DNA of 64,000 nt from Acorus gramineus. Taxonomy: Eukaryota; Streptophyta; Magnoliopsida; Acorales; Acoraceae. The stretch's first letter is position 1, and the number at the start of each line of letters is the position of its first letter. The translations under genes and the position numbers were made by a program. This document shows, piece after piece, positions 23,096 to 33,005 of the stretch. Location of the stretch: NCBI GenBank assembly GCA_030737835.1, contig CM060850.1, positions 6,811,299-6,875,298 on the forward strand. Direction: 5' to 3'. The notes under the pieces were generated by a model. The model worked only from the letters and a program-made list of their open reading frames with translations, made no database searches and was not told the origin of the DNA.

Positions 23096-26000
23096 AGGGG
23101 TGGCCATGGGCCGGGCCCGGGCCAGGCCTTTTCGGGCGGGCCTTGATAGGGTTTGATAGGTTTCGGGCCCGGTCCATGCTGGGCTTAAAGTCCAAAATTA
23201 GGCCCGGCCCGCCCATAGGCCCGGTCACGAACGGGCCAAGTCTGGGCCTGGTCGAGCTTAAGGTTCGGGTCAGGCTTTGTGTTCACACCTATTTTTTTTT
23301 ATTTTTTTTAGTTAAATTAAAACATACAATAAAGTAAATAAAAAAGTTGAATAACTTGAATTGAACTATGAACAATAAAACTATTTGAATTGAATATTGA
23401 TATAACTTCACAATAATTGCACATTATAAGTTTACAACAAGAAATATTTGAACATTAATTGAATAGCTACTATAAACTCATAGAAAAATATTTTAATGGA
23501 ACATTACAATGATTGAATATTAGCTTGTGGGTGATGACTGCATCACAATAAAATAAGTACATCCCAACTAGGTTGGCACCTACCCATTTTATCTATCATT
23601 TGCACAACTCTACCCAAAGCCATCCTTCAAGAAATGACAAGAAAACAAGTAAATTTAAACTAAATTTCAATTTAAATTTACAACATCATCAAATTGGTCT
23701 CCAAGAGCCTCCTCAGCCAAGATAGTCTGAGTTCTTTGTTGTGCTTTGTACCAATCTCGTAGGCACACGCACTGCTCGACTACATCTGGATGTAAACGAC
23801 TTCTATAATCATCCAATACTCGATTTCCAGTGCTAAATGCTGATTCTGAAGCAACTTGTGAAGCAGGAACAGTTAATAAGTCTCGAGCCATAGCAGAAAG
23901 AACAGGAAATCGATTTTCTTGCCCCTTCCACCATGCCAAAACATCAAAAGTCCCTTCGCCATCTTCTTCGACATTTGGTTCTTGAAGGTAGCGTTGTAGT
24001 TCAGATGTACCACTGCCACCTAGCGACCGGTTCAGAGTGCTTAGTCGCACCTTGAATTGTTTCCACCCTGACACTGATTTTTCCCTCGGTTGTTGTGATG
24101 AGGATGTATCGGCTTCACCGCTTTGTCTTTGAGTATTCTCCCTTTGAAACTTGTATTCTTCAAACATAACTTGTAAAACAGAATTAATTTGAGCAATATT
24201 TTCATAATCCGTGCCACTATCAGGACCATTAAAACATTGATAAATATATTCAACTAAAATTTGCAGACCACTTATTTTAAAACGAGAGTCCATAATAGTG
24301 GCTAATCCAAAAATGATGGGAATTTTTTCCCAATATTTTCGAAATTTTGCCTCCATTGCTTCACAAATTGGTTCAAAAGCAACTTCATCTCTATGTTGGT
24401 TAAAAACATCACAAATATGGAACAAATGGAGTAGTACCTGGTTGGAAGTAGCATAATAAATTCCAGAAAAACAAACAGTAGCATTATAAAAAACTTTGAA
24501 TAAATCTCTAATCATTTCTAAGCATGCCCAATCTTCAAGACTAATTTCCTCATCATAATTTTTCTGTAACAAATATGTACTAATAACATTTTTATAAGGA
24601 AGAGCTGCTTCAATCATCAAATAAGTAGAATTCCACCGATGTCTAACATCCGTCGGTATTTTTCTACTTCTAAGACCTGCAGTTTTACATGCTTGACGAA
24701 ATTCTTGATATCTACTTGTAGAAGAAAAAATATAAATGAAACATTGTTTTATACGCTCAATAAATGGCTTAACGGCTTCTAAACCATCCTGCACAATAAG
24801 ATTGAGTATATGACAACAACAACGAACATGTAATAATTTGGATGTTGTACATGAAGGCAAGCATCTTTCTAGAAATCTAGCTAAAACATCATTAGAAGAA
24901 GCATTATCTAAAGTAATTGTAAAAATTTTCTCATAAATACCCCAATTTTGAAGTTGGTTGATGATACTAGTTGCCATCGCTTGTCCTGTATGGGGGCATC
25001 AAGATCAGATAAACAAATAATTCTTTTATGCAATATCCAATTTGCATCAATGAAATGAGCTGTTAGTGAAATATAACATAAAGGTTGGTTAGAAGTCCAT
25101 AAATCAGAAGTTAAACAAACTCTTCCAGGAATATTACTAAGGGTTACAAGTAAATCTGTCTTCTCTTCAGCATATAATTTTTTGACATCTCTCTTAACTG
25201 TGTTGCGAGAAATTGGTTGAAATTGAGGACCAAAAGCTTTTTGGATCCACTCTTCAAAATCAGGATGCTCAACCCTTGAAAATGGTTGTTCAGTCTTGAT
25301 TATATATTTCACAGTTTCTCTTCTAGCAACAACTTGATTAAAACTAAAATTTGACAATTGCCCAGTCGAAGTTCTACTTAATTGTGATTGAAATTTCGAT
25401 CCAATAATTTTATGGATACATTCAGCAGCATGTCTAATTAAGTGGCTAGTGCCACTACAAGAATTAGCAGTTAATTCCTTACCACAGAAACGACATTTAG
25501 CAACTGTTTTGAAATATCCCGCAGGTTTTGTAGGATCTTGAACACTTATCTTGTCAAAAGTGTCCCAAGCTGCTGAAGGTTTTCGTTTTGGTTTGGAGGT
25601 GCCAACTTCATCTACAGCAGGGGAACCAACTGATGGATTTTCAGCATCAGCTCTAAAAACATTATCTGCAGAACTATCAGCCATTGTAATGTTAAAAAAT
25701 ATTGATATAAATAATATATGAAAGAAGAAAAGAGTTTTAGAGAGATCAATCAAATGATTTAGCAAAGAACACAAAAACTTCCGCTTGAACTTCGTAGAGC
25801 AACTTCAGAGAGTTTGAGAGTATGAGAGATAAGTGATTGAAACTTGAAAGGTTATGGGGATATTTATAGTGTTTTTGTTTATTTTAAAATTCAAATTACA
25901 ATGGAATCCACCAAATTTCAAAAAATAGCCGTTGGGGAGGGTTTTAAAAAAACCTTTAGGGTCCATGACCGGGCCGGGCCCAGGCCTACGGGTGGGCTTT

Positions 26001-26133
26001 TCCGGGCCGGGCCGGGCTTTGGGGTTTTTGCCAAGGCCCAAGCCCGGCCCTATGGAAGGTCCGGGCCCGGGCCGGGCTTAGGCCCGGAAATTTTCGGGTC
26101 GGGTCCGGGCTCGCGGGCCGTTTGGCCACCCCT
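23096..26133. mobile_element. Nearly complete hAT (Ac-like) transposon
   Basis: The 3038-bp element has inverted ends AGGGGTGGCCA and TGGCCACCCCT. Subterminal regions are packed with GGGCC/GGCCC repeats. It is flanked by CTCCAACT and ATCCAACG, each one change from CTCCAACG, the sequence at an empty copy of the site (27634-27641, minus strand). It encodes a BED-finger hAT transposase on its minus strand with one frameshift. The intact ends and single lesion suggest fairly recent activity. It sits in the upstream DNA of UGT copy 2. Confidence 0.93.
23667..25684 (-). pseudogene. hAT transposase (BED zinc finger, RNase H-like core, hATC), one frameshift
   Basis: It starts at the ATG at 25684 (MADSSADNVF). 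The BED finger is near residues 55-85 (CRFCGKEL..H..H). The catalytic core follows, with LTSDLW and TLDNASSND, and then the C-terminal hATC dimerisation region (LAWWKGQENRFPVLSAMARD, ASESAFSTGNRVLD). The frame shifts once, near 24990, within a run of five C bases (coding strand) at the conserved DAPHTG position; a sixth C would restore the family reading. Apart from that both parts are open, about 670 codons together, which is normal for Ac-like transposases. It catalyses cut-and-paste transposition. The lesion could also be a sequencing error in the homopolymer. Confidence 0.92.
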
Positions 26134-26141
26134 ATCCAACG

Positions 26142-26228
26142 TCTCAAATCGCCTTATCTTCTCTAAAGGACCCCCAAAAAATAGTATTTCCAAAATACTC
26201 CCCCAACCCACACATCAAAACATGAGTC
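26142..26228. other. UGT upstream DNA continuing past the hAT
   Basis: Matches 27548-27633 in inverted orientation (for example AAAATAGTATTTCCAAAATA). It ends at the GGGTC-rich element at 26229. Confidence 0.6.
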
Positions 26229-26520
26229 TAGGCCTATCAACGGGTCGGGTCGGGGTGGACTCGGACCCCACCGGTGGCAAAACCCAGCGGGTCCAGGGAA
26301 ATGTGGACCCGGACCCGGACCTGTCGGACCCGGGTCGGGTCCAGGTCCGACCCAACCCGGATGGTTGGTGAAAAAAAAAAAAAAAAGAGCTCATGTATTT
26401 GTTTGTCTTATCATTCTATTTGAATTTTTTATAATGAAACATTATTATTAATGAGACTATGTTTGAATATAATTTTATACAATTCAAAACAATAATCACT
26501 AACATAAAATTAAGTCTATG
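26229..26520. mobile_element. hAT-type element fragment, GGGTCC-rich family
   Basis: It begins TAGGCCTATCAACGGGTCGG, followed by dense GGGTCC/GGACCC repeats, an A run and GAGCTCATGTATTTGTTTG. The same order occurs at 41839-42200. The right end is missing, so it is a truncated copy. Confidence 0.65.
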
Positions 26521-27547
26521 TAGATTGAAAAATCTTTAAGCCCTATTTGGATACAGAATAAGAAAAGGAATAAACTGGAATAAAGAGGAATATGTAAGCT
26601 CACTGTCAAATCAATAAGTTCTAACAATAAATGCCACGTTAAATAGATAATTTCAGATCAAATATGAGTTTCAATGTTTATTTTCACTTTTTATCTTAAA
26701 ATAATCATTTTTGAGAAAAATCTATTTCAAAATCATAAGTATATATCAAAAGTTCTTTCCAAAAAGATATTGATCACCCCAATCGGAGTTATACATAAGT
26801 TATGAATTTTTAAAGAAACTCAATAATATTTTAATTTTTAAATTTTTTTGTGTCTATATATACATTGGATAATATCATTCATTTTTTTTTTGTATATATA
26901 CCTCTAAAAAATCATATTTAAACAAAATATCCTCATGATTTGTTATTTTCAATAATACTATTCGAAAGAGGTTGCATTTGGATGTGAAGTTAAAATGCTA
27001 AGATTCTTATAATCTTGTGTTTCAAATTCAATTTTTGAAAAATATTTTTAATTAGATTTTTAACTGCAAGATTTTTTACTCTAAAAAGAAAGACAATGGT
27101 TCGAAAAGCTAAAAAGGGATATGAGTTTGAGAATTTTTAACTTTTAAAATTAAGAATCCATTCAAGTGGGGCATAAATTGTATAAACATTATTTTTTTAT
27201 CCATTCAAGTAATATTATTGTTTTAAAGTTTCAAATGTGATATTTCTATAATATATGGTTGGTTAAAAAAATATATATACAAAAAACTCATTTTCAGTTG
27301 TAACATATCTCTTTTATGTATAGTTTCATAATAAATTTTAGAAATAATTTATTTAATAATTATTAAAATTTTCATTATAATATTTATGTATATAATCTTT
27401 TTTTTTTTTTACACCAACTGATAAGTTTGTTAAGACTTTATATTGGTTGTTTGATTTTTTTAAAAAAGGATAGATTTAAAAATATTTAATTTGAACTTAT
27501 TCTGAAGTGAGGACTTAAATTTATTTTTATTTTTTTTGGATGCTGGA
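26521..27547. other. AT-rich spacer, nothing recognised
   Basis: Very A/T-rich sequence between the two inverted arms of UGT upstream DNA. No gene or clear element end could be supported. Confidence 0.45.
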
Positions 27548-27722
27548 CTCATGTTTCGGTGTGTGGGATTGGGGGAATATTTTGGAAATACTATTTTTTT
27601 GGGGTCCTTTAGAGAAGATGAGGCAGTCCGGAACGTTGGAGTGATGAGCTTGCTTTTTTTTATCTTACAGGTGGCGATGAATTAGTGGCTCCAACACAGA
27701 CGATCCGAACCAGTTGGTGAGG
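27548..27722 (-). repeat. Inverted copy of UGT upstream DNA with the hAT empty site
   Basis: The reverse complement matches the DNA on both sides of the 3.0-kb hAT (22993-23095 and 26142-26222) but without the element. The target CTCCAACG is present once, at 27634-27641. Similarity stops near 27723 and no UGT coding sequence follows, so this is an orphan piece of a duplicated UGT promoter region. Confidence 0.8.
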
Positions 27723-28055
27723 GGGGTGGTGGAAGCACACGTTGTTGTGTGTGTTGTCATTTATAACACACCCCCCCCCCCCTGTAAAGTGTCTGTGTAT
27801 GATATTCACATGCTACCCTGTCTTTTTGGTAGCCTTTATAACCCCTTGCAAACACATGGTAGATTCAAATAAGTTTTTGAAAAATATAAATATAATCTTT
27901 TAAATGATTATTTTATTTTTTCCAAAATTACAACATTGACCCTTTCCCACTAACTTCCCTCCTACCCGCCACCACCGCCCAATATGGCGACACCACTGCC
28001 CCTCCTCTCCTCCCAATCGCTTCTCCCTCCCAAGCCGCCATCCGTCTACTACCTC

Positions 28056-28915
28056 CACTAGTGGCTCCAGAAATTTTCATAGATGAAGTCATTAAAAAAA
28101 ATTTCATAAAATTTTTAAAAGATCTACTTTTATCATATATTTATCAAAAATATAAATTTTTCTCTTAAAAATAAAACAACTTACATTAATAAAAAATAAA
28201 CCATAAAAAAAGGGATCAACGATTTCTAATATATAAAATTTTATAATTGTCATTAATGAGATTTCATATATTTTGAAATCGTTGCATGATAATTTCATTA
28301 TCAACTTTATCGAATATGTCTTTTTAAATTATATTTGAACACACAAACAAACACAGACAAGTGAAGAGGCTTTTGATGCACAGACACGTGAAGGAAGGAG
28401 GTGTGTAGTATTGATGGGTTTTGTTCATTATTTATACACAATTATGCACTAATAGAAAAAATTCTGATTAACATGTAAAAATGGTGAAGAAAAAAAAAAT
28501 CAAAACTAAATCCATGATTAAATACCTGAAGCAGAGTAGGAAGAGGAGATCGGGAACGCGATCAACGGCGATCGGTGCATCTGTCCGTCCATCGGTGATC
28601 GGCTTGTCCGTCTACGTGTAGCAGTGTAGGTGATCGGCCAATCCACTGTTGAGGAGTCGCTGAGACTCATGTTTTATTTTTAATGTGGTGTTTATGTTTT
28701 AGGGTCCCATTTTTTTATTTTTTAATAGGGCAATGGGTTTACAGGTTTTTTTATGGGCTGATTTGTTTTTAACATTTTTGATGGGCTGGTTTGTCTACAA
28801 AAAGTAATAGGTTATAAAACACCAAGTAAAAATTAGTGGGCTGCTTTATTTTTTATTTTTCAAAATTTTGATGGGGTCATTTGACCCCACAACTGAAAGA
28901 ATGGCGCCACCCCTG
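28056..28915. mobile_element. hAT-type MITE with 8-bp target duplication
   Basis: The 860-bp element begins CACTAGTGGCTCC and ends GGCGCCACCCCTG. The flanks ACTACCTC (28048-28055) and ACTACCCC (28916-28923) match at 7 of 8. Its first 110 bp resemble the element at 20077. No coding capacity. Confidence 0.75.
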
Positions 28916-29159
28916 ACTACCCCCTCCCTCCTCTCCACCACCAACACCCTTTATTCTGTCACAAAACCCTCACACTACTGTGAGGGCCTCGATCTTCATT
29001 GCAATTGGAGAGAGAGAGCTCTTCCAAGGCATCAATAATGGTGAGAGGGGTGAGAGAATTTTAGACATTTTTTGAAGGTTAAAAAGATCATTTTGCATAT
29101 GGAGTTTAAAGAACCTAGTCCCATGGTTAGTTTGACCAACAAAAGGGTTAATGTGGATT

Positions 29160-29390
29160 TACTATGTGTTTGCAGAGAATTTTATGGATTTTTAACACAT
29201 TGTATGGGATTTTGATATACTATGTTTTCAATTAGGGTTAACCTAACGAAATATTCGTGGAATATTCTTCAATTGTCAATGAGAGTTTAATTCATGGGGT
29301 TATTTAAATTTTCATAAGTGTTTACAGGGGTTTATATGGACACGAGGCAGTTTGCAAGAGGGCTTATATGGATTATTTCCTAGTTTTAAA
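29160..29390. repeat. Diverged half-copy of the 536-bp MULE-MITE family
   Basis: Blocks TTTTAACACATTGTATGGG, GTTTTCAATTAGGGTTAAC and CAGGGGTTTATATGGA follow the order of the reverse complement of 50660-50780 and the right end of 50543-51078, with much divergence. Confidence 0.55.
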
Positions 29391-29412
29391 ATGATCAAAA
29401 TAGACGGGCTAC

Positions 29413-30503
29413 TAGGGGTGCAACTTGGATGGGTTGAAACCGATCCAACCCGATTTTTGGACAGGTTCGGATTGATATTTTTAGCCTTCGAATACAATCC
29501 AACCTGAACCCGAGTTAACCTGTATCTAATTTGGGTTGGGTTCAGACTAGGGGTCAGGTTGATCGAGTTCAACACAAACCCAATACTGGCTTCTTTTTTT
29601 TTTTTGTAAACAGTAAATGCATCAGTTAGCTATGGTGTCATGCATTCTCAACGGACCTTCATATTTCACCCATTCAAATGGTAACTCTCCCCTCTTTTGA
29701 CTATTTCATCTTTGTATGGCTGTCTCCTCCACCATCTCATGTGTATGACCCTACCCTCTCCATTCCATGGGGTTGTAATTAATCTCTACAGTCTCCATTT
29801 TTCCGTTCATTCTTCATGTCCTAGTTCAACTTCAGTTCCTCCATCTCGGTATGCTTTTTCTTATGATTTGGGTTCCATTACTTTTATATATCTAAGTGTT
29901 GGATCCACCACACCTATTGGTCAAGCTGGAACAAGGAACTCCAACTTTGTCATTCATTCCAATTGTGTGCATCTCCATGTGGATCAATTGGAAAAGAGAA
30001 AAATGAACTTCAATGGTGATATTTTTCTTTTGGTTTTTATTTTTTCTTTTGATTTAAATTTTTATTTTGTGTTAAAAGGTTGTAAAGTATGATTTTTTTA
30101 TGGTCATTTGGTTTCAATTCTTTGCAAAGATAGATGATTCGTGTAGTTGTTATTTTGGATTTAAAATATGGGATTATCTGATTTTTGCATTTGAGTATAG
30201 TTGATTAATGCATAGAACCGAAAAGAAAAAAAAATCTTGATCGCTGTGCCACATTCAAAAGATAAAATATCATAAGTTCATTATGATTGTAATATTAAAA
30301 TTTTAAGAGTGAAAATTTGGAGTTTTTGAATCTTTCATCGTGCTGAACCAGAACCCAACCTGATCCCGTGGATTGAAGCTCGAGTTGGGTTCGAGTTGAG
30401 TTTTTCGGGTTGAGGGTTGGGTTAGATTCGGGTTCAAATTGGGCACTAAAATATGTGGGTTGGGTTTTGATAACCATCCCAACCCACCTAAATTGCACCT
30501 CTA
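29413..30503. mobile_element. hAT-type non-autonomous element, GGGTTGG-rich
   Basis: The ends TAGGGGTGCAACTTGG and, inverted, TAGAGGTGCAATTTAGG enclose subterminal AACCCAACC/GGTTGGGTT repeats. The 1091-bp interior includes a 131-codon frame at 29697-30092 with no recognisable domain. Target duplications are not convincing. A partial relative lies at 40640-40830. Confidence 0.6.
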
Positions 30504-30853
30504 GAGATTACAACACGTTTTCCTTTTGGATGAAGAGGGTGTCATGGTGGGTTGAAAACTCAAATGTCAGATAAAGCAAGATAGTTTATTAAAGGACTAA
30601 AAATATATCATATTTACAGAAAAACTTGTTGAAGAATTACTTAACAAATTGAAATATATAAGCAATCACAAAGAGATGACATTTATGTGGTTCGAGGAAC
30701 ATTTACTACATTCACGGAGAGGAAAGAGAAAATTTCTATAATTTTATGGATTACAAATTTTATGTCTGATAAGGCTATAAATATGTCTTTACCTCTCAAA
30801 TCCAAGGTAGCCTCTCACTCTGTAGTCGAAAATCTAACTCACAAAAAATAATA

Positions 30854-31831
30854 GGGTTTAATGTATATAACCCCCCAAAAGTTCATGTAAATGCAGATCA
30901 ACCCCTCATTTTCCTGATAATCCATATAACTCCCTCAAAGTTGTCATGGTTAGACAAATCTCCCCTCAGTTAATTTGCCATTCATTTTGAAGGAATATTC
31001 AGGGAATATGCCATTAGTTAATGGCGGCCAGTAATTATATATGCATATAACCCCCTCACTTTCAACAAAAATGCAAATTACCCCTGTAAATTATCAGAAT
31101 GCCCCTGTCCTCAAGAATTGGCTGAACTCAGTAATTATATGTGCATATAACCCCATCGCAAATCGACCCCTGTCACTGTTCTTCTAATTGGGGACCATTG
31201 GGAACCGTTGAAGGATTGATATGCTTCAAAAACCCTTTTAAAAATCACCAAATGGTGCAGTATTGTTGTCCACCAATTGCTTCTTCTTTGTTTTTTATTC
31301 CCCTTCATACCGATTTTTTTTTTCTTTATACATCCTCTTTGTGTTTTTTTAATCCACTACAGGAAATCCAAATTGAAAGATTTGGTACTCCAATTTTCAT
31401 AATCCATCGCTACCCTTGTCATTTCAAAACATCTAAGCGATCATGTCAGAAAGTGTGAGTATTTTTTAAACTGTCTATGAAGTATTCGATGAAATGTGTA
31501 TAGGAGTAATTTTTGCTAAATTTTCTTAATAGGTGAATAGCCTACGTACCTCGAATGCGAAGTCACTTCCTACGTATAATCAGCCACGTGAATGTCGATG
31601 TAAGAAAGGGAAGTGTCCGATTTTTACATCTCGTCAAGAACATAGCAAAGGTCAGACATTCTATTGTTGTCCTTTTAATAGGGTAAGAATCAAATCCTGG
31701 TTTCCACATGTTAACGGTAGGGGTGTATTTCTATTAAATCGATAAAATGAGGGGGTTATATGAATTATCAAGAAAATGAGAGGTCGATCTGCATTTACGC
31801 GAACTTTGAAGGGGTTATATGCATTAAACCC
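30854..31831. mobile_element. MULE-type element carrying a GRF-type zinc-finger coding piece
   Basis: The 978-bp element has inverted ends GGGTTTAATGTATATAACCC and GGGGTTATATGCATTAAACCC-like. It is flanked by perfect 9-bp duplications AAAATAATA (30845-30853 and 31832-31840). The paralogous segment at about 19621 has AAAAAATAAT only once, which is a clean empty site. Arms of about 100 bp surround a unique interior with the small coding piece described separately. Confidence 0.88.
31443..31682 (+). pseudogene. GRF-type zinc-finger gene piece inside the MULE
   Basis: A tiny first exon 31443-31454 (MSES) with donor AGT|GTGAGT joins in frame, across a short intron ending TTAATAG, to 31533-31682 (VNSLRTSNAKS..). 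The encoded segment CRCKKGKCPIFTSRQEH..KGQTFYCCPFNR has the Cys spacing and aromatic pattern of GRF zinc fingers (CxC, TS, FYxC), which bind nucleic acid in TOP3A, NEIL3 and APEX2 relatives and are common in short plant proteins. After another possible donor (AGG|GTAAGA) the rest of a gene is missing; reading through gives an 84-codon end inside the element's terminal repeat. It is best seen as a captured two-exon fragment. Family call moderate; function unlikely. Confidence 0.5.
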
Positions 31832-32436
31832 AAAATAATATATAGCGCGATACATTATTATCATAATGTCCACGTAATACAAAATTACAACATGTATTTA
31901 CACGTGAAAGATAAATGTGTTCTTTTTGGGGTATTGGCCCCCTTCTTCATCACCGAACTAGCTTACCGCAGAGCTCAACCCGAATTTTTCAATCATAGAG
32001 AAAAATAATATTTTGACAATGGAAAAAATCCATTCCTACCATTCTTCCTTCATGATCTACAAACCAAAATTCAAGACTAAAATCCAATAAAGATAACCGG
32101 CCAAATGATAGCCCCTTCTGAGGGGGCATGCTACCCCCTTTCACTCCCCAGTGAGATAACTGCATAACTCGACTCGCTTTTTATAGTTGTAGGGGCAAAC
32201 AATATTTCGACCATGAGAAAACTTTGTTGATGCATTTTTCCTTAATAATTTTGAAATCAAAATATATGACATAAACCTAACAAAATTAACGAACCAACAT
32301 ATCACCTTATCGGCCAGAAGAAGAACTCACCTAATATAGTTCTATTGTAAAGTTTCCCTCCCAGCATTAGCTACTACCATGTTTAACTCTATCTCGTGAC
32401 TCACAGGGCTGATTACTCTCCAATAAAGAACTAACA

Positions 32437-33005
32437 CGTAAAACTACCGCATTGCTTGGATAGAGAATTAAGTTATTATAAGGTTTATGATTATTCTAGT
32501 ATAAATAAGGATAAAATAATTTTTTGTTTGCTTGTGTTTTAAATTATTTTTGTTGAGAAACATAATAATAAAATTTTATTATTTGGCTAAAATGTGAATA
32601 ACCATATGAATCAAATTATACAACCTACAAATCGAACTATATAAAACTACAATGAAATGAACCGTTGTTATGGCATTGAATTACATAACGAAATAATCTA
32701 GAAATCAAACTAAACCATCCAAGCAGGGGGGGGGGTGGTTAGGGCTTGGCTCGCATCAAACAAATGATAGGTAAAGATGTACATAAAAAAAAAAAATTGG
32801 AGTCATTATTTTACCAATTAAAAATGTCACCCAACAAAAAAATAATTTTTTTTTAGAAATGATAGGCACAATGCGACAATTTCATTATAAAACTGAGACG
32901 TACATAGCATACATAATGATAGATAAAGAGCACACTGAAGAAGAGGGTTCGGGAATCATTATTCTACCAAATAAAAATGCCAACCACCGTAACATCCGCA
33001 CGCGT
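32437..33005. other. 3' flank of UGT copy 3
   Basis: AT-rich, with an 11-G run near 32727. No gene. The block has no counterpart behind copy 2, so it was inserted or lost after the duplication. Confidence 0.45.

Larger units (their letters stand above)
27723..29390. other. Composite repeat region with possible captured coding piece
   Basis: From about 27830 (CTTTATAACCCCTTGCAAAC) to 29390 the ends are weakly inverted (rc CATATAAGCCCTCTTGCAAAC). This suggests an old MULE-like element related to the 536-bp family elsewhere in the window. Its GC-rich middle (27950-28055, continuing at 28916-29040) starts with an ATG at 27984 (MATPLPLLSSQSLLPP) and may be captured host sequence. The hAT MITE at 28056-28915 splits it. 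No working gene is claimed. Confidence 0.35.
30541..32436. repeat. Duplicated 3' flank of UGT copy 3 (segment B)
   Basis: The counterpart of 19321-21222. It contains the MULE at 30854-31831, absent from segment A, and lacks A's hAT MITE. The shared order relative to the UGT gene shows that a unit of gene plus 3' flank was duplicated. Confidence 0.75.
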
